The translations under genes and the position numbers were made by a program. Shown here one piece after another: positions 42,477-52,414 of a stretch of 64,000 nucleotides of DNA; within the stretch, counting starts at the first letter, position 1, and each line of letters begins with the position of its first letter. Source of the stretch: Natribaculum luteum (lineage in GTDB: Archaea; Halobacteriota; Halobacteria; Halobacteriales; Natrialbaceae); assembly GCF_023008545.1 (NCBI RefSeq), contig NZ_CP095397.1:1302001-1366000 (forward strand), read 5' to 3'. The notes beneath the pieces were generated by a model that had not been told where the DNA came from, made no database searches, and worked only from the letters and a program-made list of their open reading frames with translations.

Positions 42477-43325
42477 TTATTTGAGAGGTATTGCGAGGCC
42501 GCTTACGTCTGTCACGCCGAGCAATCGCGAGCGCCAGGCGTCGTCGGCGTCCGACTCGCCGTCTACGCTCGCCGCGAGGAAGATCCCTCCCTCGGTCACC
42601 GCGTAGAGCGCGTCGCCGTATCCGACGCCGACGACTGGTTCGTCGGCCCCGGCGAACTCGAGCCATTCGCCGTCGACGTGTTCGTAGACCGTCGACCCGG
42701 CGATCGCGTGGGCGCGCTCGAGTCGGCCGGGTTCGGAGAGCGGGTCCGCGCCGACGACGTCGAACCGGCCATCGCGTTCGCGCATCCAGCCGTTGCCGAG
42801 TTTGTAGAGGCCGTCGTCGGTCGCCGCCAGGGGAACGCCCGCAGCGGAAACGTCGTTTGCCGCCGAGAGACCGGCGTGCTCGAGGGCGTCGCCGCGCACC
42901 CGGTAGACGCCGTCGGCGGTGGCGACGAGGTCGCCGTCGATCGCCCGTACCTCGCCGTCGAACGGCGACTCGAGGGCGAGCCACTCGTCGTCCCGCCGAC
43001 GAGCGACGCGGCCGTCGGGTGCGGCCGCGAGCAGGTCGCCCCCGTCGTAGCCGACGGCGACTGCGGGACCGAACTCGGTCGGTTCGAACGTGGCGTCGTC
43101 GTCCGCGTCCGAAAGCGCCAGCACGCGGACGTCCTCGTCGGTCGCGACCGCGACCGTCTCGCCGCCGGCAGCGACGTCGCGTGCGTTACAGCGGGCGACG
43201 AGGCCGAACTCGCCGACGATGTCGTCTGCGACCCGGACCCAGCAGACGCCGACGCCGCTCGCGACGTACGCCTCGACCGCGCCGCGGCGGTCGTCGTAGA
43301 CGCGTTTCTCCTCGATCGAGAGCAT
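42477..43325 (-). CDS. HVO_0234-family beta-propeller protein
   Basis: 282 residues, cytoplasmic (no signal). Repeating strand patterns fit a beta-propeller: VAVATDEDVRVLALSD, LLAAAPDGRVARRRDDEWLA, LVATADGVYRVRG, PLAATDDGLYKLGNGWM, YAVTEGGIFLA. The start MLSIEEKRVYDDRRGAVEAY and the overall layout match the haloarchaeal HVO_0234 family, whose role is unknown. It is divergent from glmM by about 107 bases. A possible sensor or scaffold role is only a guess. Confidence 0.72.
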   Translation of the reverse strand: MLSIEEKRVYDDRRGAVEAYVASGVGVCWVRVADDIVGEFGLVARCNARDVAAGGETVAVATDEDVRVLALSDADDDATFEPTEFGPAVAVGYDGGDLLAAAPDGRVARRRDDEWLALESPFDGEVRAIDGDLVATADGVYRVRGDALEHAGLSAANDVSAAGVPLAATDDGLYKLGNGWMRERDGRFDVVGADPLSEPGRLERAHAIAGSTVYEHVDGEWLEFAGADEPVVGVGYGDALYAVTEGGIFLAASVDGESDADDAWRSRLLGVTDVSGLAIPLK

Positions 43326-43432
43326 ACGCGAGGGGAGACGCGCCGCCCTCGAAAGCGTTCCGTCTGGGGACGCGTCGCGATAGCCGTGACCGTCCGGAAT
43401 CCATTTGAGGACTCCGCCAAGAGTATCTCCCG

Positions 43433-44797
43433 ATGGAAGTGTTCGGATCGAGCGGGACGCGTGGCGTCGCCAACGAGGAACTGACGCCGGAGTTCGTCCT
43501 GCGCGTGGCGAAGGCCGCGGGGACGGCCTGGGGGGGAAGACGGGTCGCCGTCGCTCGGGACACGCGACTCACCGGACGAATGCTCGCCGACGCGGCGACG
43601 AGCGGCCTCGCGAGCACCGGCTGTGACGTCGACCGTCTCGGAGTCGTCCCGACGCCGGCCGCACAGACCTACGCCGAGCGGGAGGGCGTGCCGGCGATGG
43701 TCATCACCGCCTCGCACAACCCACCCCAGTACAACGGCGTCAAACTCGTCGGGAGCGACGGCGTCGAACTCGCGGTGTCGGACCTCGAGGCGGTCGAGGA
43801 GACGCTGCTGCGGGAAGCGTTCGACGTCGTTCCGTGGAACGAGATCGGTCGCGTGACGAGCGTCGAGAGCGCCAACCGGGCCTACGTGGACCAGTTGCTC
43901 GCGGCCGTCGACCGGGAGACGATCGCCGACGCCGACCTGACCGTCGCGCTCGATCCCGGCCACGGGGCGGGCTCGCTGACGAGCCCGGAGTTCTTCCGCG
44001 CGCTGGGCTGTCGCGTCGTCACCGTCAACAGTCAGGCCGACGGTCACTTCCCCGGTCGGGATCCCGAGCCGATTCCGGACAACCTCCAGGACCTGGGCCG
44101 ACTCGTTCGCGCGACCGACGCCGACGTCGGGATCGCCCACGACGGCGACGCAGACCGCGCGATCTTCTTCGACGAGAACGGCGAGTACGTCGAAGGCGAC
44201 GCCGCGCTGGCCGCGCTGGCCGCCGCCGAACTCGAGGCCGACGACACCACCGTCTCCGCCGTGAACGTCTCCCAGCGACTCGTCGATGTCGCCGCCGAGG
44301 CGGACGCCGACCTCGAACTCACCCCGATCGGCTCGACGAACATCATCACTCGAATCGAGGAGCTCGAGGCCAACGGCAGGCGGGTCCCGATCGCGGGTGA
44401 GGGCAACGGCGGGATCTTCTTTCCTGACTACCGGCTCTCGCGAGACGGCGCGTACACCGCCGCCCGGTTCCTCGAACTCGTCGCCGAGCGGCCGGCAAGC
44501 GAGATCGTCGCGCCGTACGGCGGCTACGCCAACGTCCGGCGCAACATCCACTACGACTCCACCGCGGAACGCGACGCGATGCTCGACGCCGCCGCGAACC
44601 ACGCCCAGGCGTCCGACGCCGAACTCAACACCCGCGACGGCTACCGGCTCGACCACGGCGACGCGTGGGTCCTCGCACGGCCTTCGGGAACCGAACCGCT
44701 CGTTCGGATCTACGCCGAAGCTCGCAACCGAGACCGTGCCGAAGAACTCGCGGGCAACATGTACGACGCCCTGGCCGCGGCGAAAGCCGACGCCTAA
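43433..44797 (+). CDS. glmM: Phosphoglucosamine/phosphohexose mutase
   Basis: 454 residues of the alpha-D-phosphohexomutase family. The active-site Ser lies in TASHNPPQYNGVK (about 97). The metal loop is HDGDADRAIFF, the sugar-binding loop GEGNGGIFF, and the phosphate-binding loop RPSGTEPLVRIYAEA. Length and motifs fit archaeal GlmM (glucosamine-6-phosphate to glucosamine-1-phosphate), feeding UDP-GlcNAc for glycosylation. Phosphomannomutase activity cannot be excluded. Confidence 0.9.
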   Translation: MEVFGSSGTRGVANEELTPEFVLRVAKAAGTAWGGRRVAVARDTRLTGRMLADAATSGLASTGCDVDRLGVVPTPAAQTYAEREGVPAMVITASHNPPQYNGVKLVGSDGVELAVSDLEAVEETLLREAFDVVPWNEIGRVTSVESANRAYVDQLLAAVDRETIADADLTVALDPGHGAGSLTSPEFFRALGCRVVTVNSQADGHFPGRDPEPIPDNLQDLGRLVRATDADVGIAHDGDADRAIFFDENGEYVEGDAALAALAAAELEADDTTVSAVNVSQRLVDVAAEADADLELTPIGSTNIITRIEELEANGRRVPIAGEGNGGIFFPDYRLSRDGAYTAARFLELVAERPASEIVAPYGGYANVRRNIHYDSTAERDAMLDAAANHAQASDAELNTRDGYRLDHGDAWVLARPSGTEPLVRIYAEARNRDRAEELAGNMYDALAAAKADA

Positions 44798-44845
44798 CGC
44801 ATCCGTCGACGCCGTCGCCGCCCGAACCCGTCGGCGTGGACTCTC

Positions 44846-45982
44846 CTAGCGATCGCCGCCGGCCGCGAGCGTCTCGCGGAGCCGATCGCGCTCGGCGCGC
44901 AGGGTCTCGAGTTCGTCTTCGACCCGTCCGTCGGCCAGCCGATCGCGTTCGTCGGCGCTCAACTGGTCGGTCGCGACGGCGGCCGTCCGCAACCGCTCGT
45001 AGTCGGGGTCGGCGGTCAGGTCGCGGATCGACCGGAGCGCGGCGACGACCGACTCGTCGGCGACGCGGGCGACGAACGGCCGCAGTTCGCGACACCGGTA
45101 CCGGAGCACGCCAGCGGGTTCGGGAGGCCACGCGATGGTCAGCGGCTCGGCGTCGATCCCGTCGAGGTAGGTTTGCTGGGTCGCCACCTGCCGTTTGAGT
45201 TCGCCCGCGTCGTCGACGTAGTGGTCGAGCTTCGAGCGCGAGTACTCGGCGTACTCGAGCAACTCGGGGATCGTGTACTCCCCCGCCGGGTTCGTCTCGA
45301 CGTACTCACCGAGGTCGTCGGGCGGGCGCTCGAACGCGACCAGCGGATACCACTGACTGCGCTCGAGCAGCGCGAACAGTTCGCGTGCAGAGGCAGATGC
45401 GCGGTAGTCGGCGAACGCCGACCGGACGGCCGCGTTGTAGTCGTCGATCGGGTCGCGAAGTCGCTCGACCGGTGCGCCGAGATCGGCGTTCCCCAGTTCG
45501 ATCAGTCGCTCGCGGTCAGCGATCTCCTCGTCGAGTTCCTGCAGCCGTCTGCCGGCGTCCGTGCGCGCTTCCTCGAGGGCCTCGCGGGCGGCCTCGCGTT
45601 CCTCGAGCAGGTCGGCGAACACCTCGGCCGGCTCGAGAGCGGCCTCGGCCCGCTGGAAGTCCGACTCGCTCAGTCGACGTTTGTCGATGGCATCCAGCGC
45701 CGCCTCGAACGCCTCCCTGCGGGGAAATTCCGCGGAAAGGTTCTCGACGAGCGTGGAGAACTCGCCCTCGAGCTGGACGTAGGCCTTGAAGTTCTCCCGG
45801 CCCGTCCCCGTCGCCCGGTCGACGTACTCCGCGAGCAGGTCCGACGCCCGCCGGTAGGCGTCGGCCACGCGGTCGACGGTCTCCTCGCCGTGGTCGTCGA
45901 TCCGGGCTTCGACGTCGGCGAGCCGGCTACGGGCCCGCTCGAGTTGGTCGCAGTGATCGGTTCGGTGAAGGGTCTCGCTCAT
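44846..45982 (-). CDS. Long coiled-coil protein of unknown function
   Basis: 378 residues, mostly charged helices with heptad patterns (HCDQLERARSRLADVEARID; EEREAAREALEEARTDAGRR; a C-terminal LETLRAERDRLRETLAAG). In the middle is a more globular stretch with FALLERSQWYPLVAFERPPD. I do not recognise a named family with confidence; it has the look of a conserved haloarchaeal protein. Cytoplasmic. It ends about 50 bases from glmM on the other strand and starts one base before hisI ends, so hisI and this gene form a two-gene operon. Confidence 0.7.
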   Translation of the reverse strand: MSETLHRTDHCDQLERARSRLADVEARIDDHGEETVDRVADAYRRASDLLAEYVDRATGTGRENFKAYVQLEGEFSTLVENLSAEFPRREAFEAALDAIDKRRLSESDFQRAEAALEPAEVFADLLEEREAAREALEEARTDAGRRLQELDEEIADRERLIELGNADLGAPVERLRDPIDDYNAAVRSAFADYRASASARELFALLERSQWYPLVAFERPPDDLGEYVETNPAGEYTIPELLEYAEYSRSKLDHYVDDAGELKRQVATQQTYLDGIDAEPLTIAWPPEPAGVLRYRCRELRPFVARVADESVVAALRSIRDLTADPDYERLRTAAVATDQLSADERDRLADGRVEDELETLRAERDRLRETLAAGGDR

Positions 45983-46348
45983 CTACTCGTAGACTGCGTC
46001 GGGGTCGAAGACGCGTTCGCCGACGTGTTCGCCGTCGACGGTGCGGTAGAAACACGACCGGTGGCCCGTGTGGCAGGCTCCGCCCTCCTGCTCGACGAGG
46101 TAGAGGAGGGTGTCTGCGTCGCAGTCGACTCTGACCTCCTCGACGTGCTGGACGTGGCCGCTCGTCTTTCCTTTCTGCCACAGTTCGTCCCGGCTACGCG
46201 AGTAGTAGTGAGCGAGCCCGGTCTCGCGGGTGCGCTCCAGGGCCTCCGGCGAGACGTACGCGAGCATCAGTACCTCGCCGGACTCGGCGTCCTGTGCGAT
46301 GGCAGGGACGAGTCCGTCCTCGCCGAAATCGACCGAAACGTCGTCCAT
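45983..46348 (-). CDS. hisI: Phosphoribosyl-AMP cyclohydrolase
   Basis: 121 residues. Cys and Asp ligands of the zinc/magnesium sites are in [20 protein letters not shown] and [30 protein letters not shown] is the conserved substrate loop. It catalyses the third step of histidine synthesis, opening the adenine ring of PR-AMP. It is monofunctional, with no HisE fusion, as in most archaea. Leftward operon with the coiled-coil gene. Confidence 0.96.
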   Translation of the reverse strand: MDDVSVDFGEDGLVPAIAQDAESGEVLMLAYVSPEALERTRETGLAHYYSRSRDELWQKGKTSGHVQHVEEVRVDCDADTLLYLVEQEGGACHTGHRSCFYRTVDGEHVGERVFDPDAVYE

Positions 46349-46448
46349 GTCCGAGAGGATGACCGTCAGGGCGATAGGTCTTTTGCCGCCTCGAGGCAGT
46401 GTGTCGACCGCGAACGTTTATCAGTCGCCGCGTGGGCAGGATGTCGTG

Positions 46449-46769
46449 ATGGTCGACTACACGAAAGCGAACTACCAGGACGTCGACGACCGCAACGGGA
46501 TGTACTTCCTCCGCGACGAGCTAGACTGCGAGAACATGGGCGTGACCGTCGTCGAGTATGAGCCCGGCTGGGAGGGGAAAGAACACGATCACGAGGAAGA
46601 AAGACAGGAAGAGGTCTACGTGTTGGTGGAAGGGGAGGCGACCGTCACCGTCGAGGACGAGGAGATAGCGATGAACGCAGGCGACGCGATCCGGATCGCC
46701 CCGGACGTGACCCACCAGATACGAAACGGCGACACCGAGAGTCGATTCGTCCTGATCGGCGCACCCTGA
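46449..46769 (+). CDS. Cupin-domain protein
   Basis: 106 residues from the ATG at 46449. It is a single cupin barrel: motif 1 around PGWEGKEHDHEEERQEEVYV holds the HxH and downstream Glu, and motif 2 lies in GDAIRIAPDVTHQIRNGD with its His. It probably binds a metal. Substrate or ligand unknown. Divergent from hisI by about 100 bases. Confidence 0.85.
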   Translation: MVDYTKANYQDVDDRNGMYFLRDELDCENMGVTVVEYEPGWEGKEHDHEEERQEEVYVLVEGEATVTVEDEEIAMNAGDAIRIAPDVTHQIRNGDTESRFVLIGAP

Positions 46770-46785
46770 TCGCGTCGACGTCAGC

Positions 46786-48372
46786 TTATGCCTGCCCGTT
46801 CAGCGTGATGTACCGGACGCCGATGATCCGCTCGTCGCTCTCGAGTTCCTCGCGTGCGGCGTCTGGCACTTCGGAGTCGACGTTGTACACCGTCAGCGCC
46901 TCGCCGCCGATGGTCTCGCGGGCGTTGAACATGCCCGCGATGTTGACGTCGTAGTCGCCCATCACGGAGCCGATGAGGCCGATGACGCCGGGTTCGTCGG
47001 TGTTGCGCGTGATGACCATCCGGCCGTGGGGGATGGCGTCGACGCGGAAGCCGTCGACGCGGACGATCCGCGGGTCGTCGCCGGCGAAGAGCGTGCCGTC
47101 GACCGAGATATCCTCGTCGCCGTCGGAGACGGTCACGGAGACGAGACTCTGGAAGTCCGCGGCCTGGTGGGTCTTGGATTCGGTGACCTCGACGCCGCGG
47201 TCCTCGGCGATCTGGGGGGCGTTGACCGCGTTGACCTGCCACTCGAGGGGTTCGAAGACGCCCTTCAGCGCGCTCGCGGTGACGAGTTCGACGTCCTCGT
47301 CGGCGATGTCACCCTCGTAGGTGACCTCGACACCTTCGATGCGGCCCTCGAGGAGCTGGGCGGCGACCTTTCCCGCAGTCTCGGCGAGGCCGATGTACGG
47401 TTCGATGCGGGGGAACGCGCTCTCGTCGACCGAGGGTGCGTTCAGGGCGTTCATGACGGGTTCGCCCTCGAGTGCGGCGACGACCTGCTCTGCGGTGGAG
47501 GTGGCGACGTTCTCCTGGGCGGCCTCCGTCGACGCGCCGAGGTGGGGCGTGACGATCACGTCGTCGACGCCCAGCAGTGGCGAGCCCTCCGGCAGGGGTT
47601 CCTCGGCGAAGACGTCGAGCGCCGCGCCCTCGAGGGTGCCGTCCTCGACCTTCCGGGCGAGGGCCTCCTCGTCGACGATGCCGCCGCGGCCGACGTTGAC
47701 CAGGTAGCCGCCCTCGAGCATCTCGAGTTCGTCGTCGCTGATCATGCCCTCCGTCTCGGGGGTCAGCGGCGTGTGGATGGTCAGGAAGTCGGCACGCTCG
47801 AGACAGTCCTCGAGTTCGACGAGTTGGGCCCCGAGGCGATCGGCGCGTTCCTGGCTGATGTACGGGTCGAACGCGACCAGATCCATCCCCAGCGAGTCGA
47901 GTTTCTTTGCGACCTCCTGGCCGACGCGGCCGAGGCCGACGATGCCCAGCGTCTTGCCGTTGAGTTCGGCACCGAGGTAGTCGCTTTTCGCCCACTCGCC
48001 GCCCTTCAGGCGGACGTGCGCCTGCGGGATCGAGCGAGCGGCTGCGAACGTCATCGCGACGGTGTGTTCGGCCGCCGCGCGGACGTTGCCCTCCGGCGCG
48101 TTGGCGACGATGACGCCCTCGTCCGTGGCGGCGTCGATGTCGATGTTGTCGACGCCGATCCCGGCGCGGCCGACGATGACGAGGTCGTCGGCCGCCTCGA
48201 GCACCTCTCTCGTGACTTCGGTTCCAGAACGGACGATCAGCGCGTTCGCGTCGGCGACTGCCTCGAGGAGGTCCGCTCCCTCGAGTTCGTAGCCAGTTTC
48301 GACTTCGTGGCCGGCGTCGCGGAGTACGTCGAGACCCGCATCTGCGATGGGGTCTGTGACGAGCACCTTCAT
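46786..48372 (-). CDS. serA: D-3-phosphoglycerate dehydrogenase
   Basis: 528 residues from the ATG at 48372. MKVLVTDPIADAGL opens the substrate domain. GIVGLGRVGQEVAKKL is the NAD-binding loop, and NVGRGGIVDEEAL plus the active-site His in TPHLGASTEAAQ follow. The C-terminal half holds the ASB domain (about 315-450) and a final ACT domain (MVITRNTDEPGVIGLIGSVM), the type 1 long form regulated by serine. It makes 3-phosphohydroxypyruvate, the first step of serine synthesis. The second-step partner serB lies 3.3 kb further right. Confidence 0.96.
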   Translation of the reverse strand: MKVLVTDPIADAGLDVLRDAGHEVETGYELEGADLLEAVADANALIVRSGTEVTREVLEAADDLVIVGRAGIGVDNIDIDAATDEGVIVANAPEGNVRAAAEHTVAMTFAAARSIPQAHVRLKGGEWAKSDYLGAELNGKTLGIVGLGRVGQEVAKKLDSLGMDLVAFDPYISQERADRLGAQLVELEDCLERADFLTIHTPLTPETEGMISDDELEMLEGGYLVNVGRGGIVDEEALARKVEDGTLEGAALDVFAEEPLPEGSPLLGVDDVIVTPHLGASTEAAQENVATSTAEQVVAALEGEPVMNALNAPSVDESAFPRIEPYIGLAETAGKVAAQLLEGRIEGVEVTYEGDIADEDVELVTASALKGVFEPLEWQVNAVNAPQIAEDRGVEVTESKTHQAADFQSLVSVTVSDGDEDISVDGTLFAGDDPRIVRVDGFRVDAIPHGRMVITRNTDEPGVIGLIGSVMGDYDVNIAGMFNARETIGGEALTVYNVDSEVPDAAREELESDERIIGVRYITLNGQA

Positions 48373-48561
48373 GCGCGAGACAATCGGATGGAACGGGTAA
48401 ACCCTTCCGTTGTCGCCGTGGCCGGCAAAAACTACCTCCTCGACGGCCGGTAGCGCATGCGACGCGCTCGGGTCGTCAACCTCGCTCCGGAACGCGTGAT
48501 CGGTCGGTCGATTCGGTGTCACCTGCAACTCGGCAGCGGCGATCCGTTCACCCGTCGACGA

Positions 48562-49989
48562 TCACTCACCGTCGGGAAATGCCTGGTGCCAGAGCCCCAG
48601 TGCGATGACCACCAGTACGAACGCGGCCAGCCCGGCGACGGTCGACGCCGCGTCCGGCATACCGGGTGCGACCGTCGTCACGACGATCGACAGGATCGCC
48701 ACGCCGACGAGGGTGGCCGCGCCCACCGCAAGCCGTCGATCCATCGGCTCGAGGGCGACCGCCTCGAGAGGCAACTCGAGGGCGTCGACGGCCCGTCCGG
48801 GATCGGCGAAGGGACCGAGGAGTCGGTTTCGCTCCGGTTCGTCTCGGGTCGTCGTCTGGATCGTCCGCGTGCCGAGCAGTCGATCGGTAAACCGGTCGTT
48901 CGCCATCGTCACGTCCCGGAGGTCCTCGACGCGCGTCGACCACTGTGGCTCCTCGACGAGCCAGTCGTAGGCGACGAGGTGCTCCCCGCGGCGCTGGTAC
49001 TCGAGCGTGCCGTAGACGAGGAAGTAGACCACTACCTGGACGCCGACTGCCGCCGCTATCAGGACGACCAGCGCGACCACGCCGAGGGGGACGACAGGCG
49101 ACGACTCGAGCAGACCCGCAAGCGAGAGGACGACGGGAGCCCAGACGAGGCCGGCGATCGGAAGGTATCCGACGCCCCGCGTGGCCGCCCGGAAGAGGGC
49201 GTTGCGGACGACCGCGCTCCGGTCGGGCCGAACGCGTCCGGTCGGTGCCGCCGAAGGCACGCGGACGGACGCTTCGGAATCGTCTGGTTCCGACGGCCCG
49301 GCGAACCACGCGATGAAGCGACTCGGCTCGTCGTCCGCGCGGTTCGTGCGATGGGCTGCCCACTCGACGAGAAGTTTCAGGCCGACGACGAACACGAGCA
49401 TGCCCGTCGAACCCAGCGCGACGCCGAGCGTCCCCACGACGAAGATCAGCACGAAGACCTGCCGGGCGGCGGTCTCGACGGCCGCGTACGGGGAGACGCG
49501 CTCGTACTGTCGCCGCCGACGGTACTGCCCGTCGAGTTCCACGAGCTGGCCGACGAAGAGCGCGCCGACGCTCGCCAGCACCGAGGTGCTGAGGAGTTCC
49601 GGTCCGACGTCGGCGATCGCGAGCAAGAAGAGCCCGAAGAACAATCCGTAGAGGGGCGTCACGTAGAGGACGACGAGGGCAAACGGCACGTTCCGGATGA
49701 AGATCGGCGGCAGCCACGCGACCGGCTGGACGCTGCCGCGTTTTTCGGCCAGCCGGGAGTCCGACAGAGTCAGGACGCCGCTCTCCCGGTCCGACGGGGG
49801 CCGTCGCTGGGCGAACAGCGCCTTCACGCTCGCCAGCAGCAGCGACAGCAGGACCTCGAGACCGTAGACGAACACGAGCACGGTCGGCTCCCACTCGAGC
49901 CAGACGACGCCGGGAAGCGGCAGGAGGTTCGCGAGCAAGACCGGCACGAAAGCGGTCCGGTCGTCTCCGTCGGGCGGACGCAGGGACAT
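48562..49989 (-). CDS. DUF6498-type multipass membrane protein
   Basis: 475 residues from the second of two adjacent ATGs. About 10 hydrophobic segments: LLANLLPLPGVVWLEW, VLVFVYGLEVLLSLLLASVK, FALVVLYVTPLYGLFFGLFL, a middle VFVLIFVVGTLGVALGSTGM, and pairs near the C-terminus. The N-terminal layout matches DUF6498 proteins, which are of unknown function. No channel or enzyme motif is seen. Confidence 0.75.
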   Translation of the reverse strand: MSLRPPDGDDRTAFVPVLLANLLPLPGVVWLEWEPTVLVFVYGLEVLLSLLLASVKALFAQRRPPSDRESGVLTLSDSRLAEKRGSVQPVAWLPPIFIRNVPFALVVLYVTPLYGLFFGLFLLAIADVGPELLSTSVLASVGALFVGQLVELDGQYRRRRQYERVSPYAAVETAARQVFVLIFVVGTLGVALGSTGMLVFVVGLKLLVEWAAHRTNRADDEPSRFIAWFAGPSEPDDSEASVRVPSAAPTGRVRPDRSAVVRNALFRAATRGVGYLPIAGLVWAPVVLSLAGLLESSPVVPLGVVALVVLIAAAVGVQVVVYFLVYGTLEYQRRGEHLVAYDWLVEEPQWSTRVEDLRDVTMANDRFTDRLLGTRTIQTTTRDEPERNRLLGPFADPGRAVDALELPLEAVALEPMDRRLAVGAATLVGVAILSIVVTTVAPGMPDAASTVAGLAAFVLVVIALGLWHQAFPDGE

Positions 49990-50059
49990 CATTGCGCTTC
50001 GATTCGGCCGACGTATCGATGACAGGTAACGGAACCGATTCGATCAGCAGGACAACCGG

Positions 50060-50953
50060 TCAGATCGTGATCATCGCCGCGCCGACGACGATCAGGCCGG
50101 CACCCGCGACCACACCTTTCGTCACGCGCTCGAGGTCGCGCAGGAGGACGGCCGCGAAGACGACGGTGAAAAGCGGGGCGGTCGCCACCAGGGGATCGAC
50201 GATAGCGATCCGCCCGTCCTCGAGGCCGAGGGCGGCCATCAGTGAGACCATGGCGACGGTCGTCAGCAGACCGCTGCCGGCGAAGTAGGCGTACGTCTCG
50301 CGGGGCATCGAGAGCACGTCGTCGCGCCCGAAGGCGACGACGTAGGCCACGAGCGCGACGAGACCCGCCGTCTCGTTGAGCGCGACGGCCTCGAGCGGGG
50401 AGATCGGCGACTCGAGCATGCCGTAGCGGCGGGCGACGTTGGCGACGGCGAACGTGGCCGCGGCGGCGATCGGCCACGCCAGGTCGCGGGGCCGCCAGCC
50501 CTCGAGGTCGCCACCTTTCGAGACGGCGAGCAGGGCGAGTCCGGCGACGAGGATCACGATGCCGGCGGCCGTCAGCGGGCCGAGCGGTTCGCCGAGAACG
50601 ACCAGCGCGATCAGCGTCGCGAAAAGCGGTCGCGAACTCAGGATGGCGCTGTTGAGACTTGCGCCGACTCTGTCGACGCCGACGAAGATGACGATCCGGC
50701 CGAGTGCGGTGCCGATCACGCCGGCGAAGACGAAGACGGCGAGGACCTCGAGGGCGAGTCCCGCGAACGCGCCCCGGCCGTAGAAGACGGCGATGACGAG
50801 CCAGTAGATCGGCGAGTCGACGAGTACGACGACCAGCGACGCCTGCACCGAGCCGCCGCCGGCGGCCATACCGCGTTTGTCGAACACCGGCGCGAACCCC
50901 CAGAGGACGGCGGGAACGAGCGCGAGCGCGAGCACCTCGAGCGTGGCGCTCAC
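50060..50953 (-). CDS. EamA/DMT-family transporter
   Basis: 297 residues with about ten transmembrane helices in two EamA repeats. The first contains ALALVPAVLWGFAPVFDKRG and SLNSAILSSRPLFATLIALV. The second contains TFAVANVARRYGML and VDPLVATAPLFTVVFAAVLL. It is a drug/metabolite exporter or amino-acid efflux carrier; the substrate cannot be read. The second family member in the window is at 58818. Confidence 0.88.
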   Translation of the reverse strand: MSATLEVLALALVPAVLWGFAPVFDKRGMAAGGGSVQASLVVVLVDSPIYWLVIAVFYGRGAFAGLALEVLAVFVFAGVIGTALGRIVIFVGVDRVGASLNSAILSSRPLFATLIALVVLGEPLGPLTAAGIVILVAGLALLAVSKGGDLEGWRPRDLAWPIAAAATFAVANVARRYGMLESPISPLEAVALNETAGLVALVAYVVAFGRDDVLSMPRETYAYFAGSGLLTTVAMVSLMAALGLEDGRIAIVDPLVATAPLFTVVFAAVLLRDLERVTKGVVAGAGLIVVGAAMITI

Positions 50954-51156
50954 GATACCACCTCGAGCGAGAATCCCATCGAACGGACCGAACGGACGGC
51001 GATCACGTCGTAGCCAACAGTGGAGTCGCCCGCAGCAAAGCGGTTGTGGTGTCAGATCGTGACAGGAGTGTGGTACCGCGGTCGACGACTCGCGTCGTTC
51101 CCGCGGCGTGAGGTGGGCCCACGGGCATTATTGCGCTCCGAGACGTGCGGTTTCGT

Positions 51157-51606
51157 ATGTACGATCGGATTCTCCTGCCGACCGACGCCGACGAAGGGAC
51201 CGAGCGAGCGATCGACCACGCGATCGAGGCCGCCGACCACTACGACGCCGAACTCCACCTCCTGTACGTCGTCGACAGCGACGTCTACTCGTCGTACACG
51301 GGCGACGAGTACGTCCACGAGTTCGAGGGGCTGGAGTCGGCCCTCGAGCAGGAAGGCGAGGAGGCGCTCGAGGACATCGCAGACCAGGCCCGCGAGGCGG
51401 GTCTCGAGCCGGTCGTCGCGGTTCGTCACGGGCGGCCACACGAGGAGATCCTCGCGTACGCCGACGACGAGGACGTCGACCTGCTGGTGATGGGCTCGAA
51501 AGAACGGCCCGGCGAGTACCGTCGCCTGCTGGGCAGCGTCACGGAACGGATCGCACGGCTGGCCTCGCGGCCGGTGACGATCGTCAAGACGCCGGTCGAG
51601 GAGTGA
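51157..51606 (+). CDS. Universal stress protein (UspA)
   Basis: 149 residues from the ATG at 51157. MYDRILLPTDADEGTERAID is the family opening, and VMGSKERPGEYRRLLGSVTE with PVTIVKTP is the ATP-binding C-terminal motif (G-x2-G-x9-GS-like). One Usp domain. A probable nucleotide-binding stress regulator. Confidence 0.9.
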   Translation: MYDRILLPTDADEGTERAIDHAIEAADHYDAELHLLYVVDSDVYSSYTGDEYVHEFEGLESALEQEGEEALEDIADQAREAGLEPVVAVRHGRPHEEILAYADDEDVDLLVMGSKERPGEYRRLLGSVTERIARLASRPVTIVKTPVEE

Positions 51607-51655
51607 CGAGCGGAAACCTGAACTGGTTTATTCTCCCGGCCGAAAGCCGGAGGCG

Positions 51656-52300
51656 ATGACACTCGTCGCCTTCGACTTCGACGGGACGCTTTCGGACTCC
51701 GAGATGACCGTACTGCTCGGCGAACGGATCGACGTCGCCGAGGACATGGCCGAGATTACGGAACGTGCGATGAACGACGAGATCGGCTACGCCGAGAGCC
51801 TGCGCGAGCGGGCCGCCCTGCTCGAGGGACTGCCAGAGTCTGAGGCACGAGTCGCCTACGACCGCGTCGAACTGCGGCCGGGTGCGGCCGACCTCATCGA
51901 GACGCTGAACGACGCCGGCGTCACGACCGCCATCCTGACAGGCGGGTTCGAGCAGGGCGTCGAGGCGGCCCTGGAAAGTGAAGGCGTTTCGGTCGATCAC
52001 ATCGTCTCGAACCGGCTGCCGATCGAGGCTGACGTCCTGACGGGCGACGTCGAGGGGTCGCTGATCGAGGGGACGAAAGACGACGCCCTCGAGGAACTGG
52101 CCGCCGACGTCGACGTTCCGATGGCCGAAACCGTCGCCGTCGGCGACGGTGCCAACGACCTGCCGATGCTCGAGGTCGCCGGCCTGTCGATCGGGTTCGC
52201 GCCGAAACCGGCGGTCGAACCCCACTGCGAGATCGTCGTCACGTCGATGGCGGAACTTCACGACGTGCTCGTCGAAGACGGGATTCTCGACAGCAAGTAA
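51656..52300 (+). CDS. serB: Phosphoserine phosphatase
   Basis: 214 residues, HAD superfamily. FDFDGTLSDSEMT is motif I with the nucleophile and acid Asp. TAILTGG is motif II, and VAVGDGANDLPMLEVAGLSI is motif III, as in SerB. The cap is small and helical. It removes phosphate from phosphoserine, the last step of serine synthesis started by serA at 46786. It starts 50 bases after the Usp gene. Confidence 0.92.
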   Translation: MTLVAFDFDGTLSDSEMTVLLGERIDVAEDMAEITERAMNDEIGYAESLRERAALLEGLPESEARVAYDRVELRPGAADLIETLNDAGVTTAILTGGFEQGVEAALESEGVSVDHIVSNRLPIEADVLTGDVEGSLIEGTKDDALEELAADVDVPMAETVAVGDGANDLPMLEVAGLSIGFAPKPAVEPHCEIVVTSMAELHDVLVEDGILDSK

Positions 52301-52414
52301 CGAATCGTACTCACGACCATCGCGTTCTCGAGACGATAGCCACGCGCGGATTGTCAGCACAACGATCGCTTTTCGATACCGAGAGAGTTTTTACTCACTA
52401 CCGAGTTACTACTG

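Noticed and set aside
42596-44656. 686-codon frame on the minus strand
   Set aside because: Antisense to glmM and in another phase of the beta-propeller gene; Arg/Ser-rich composition typical of shadows.
46230-46448. Longer start for the cupin gene
   Set aside because: The upstream 73 codons overlap hisI on the opposite strand, while the ATG at 46449 gives a complete single cupin.
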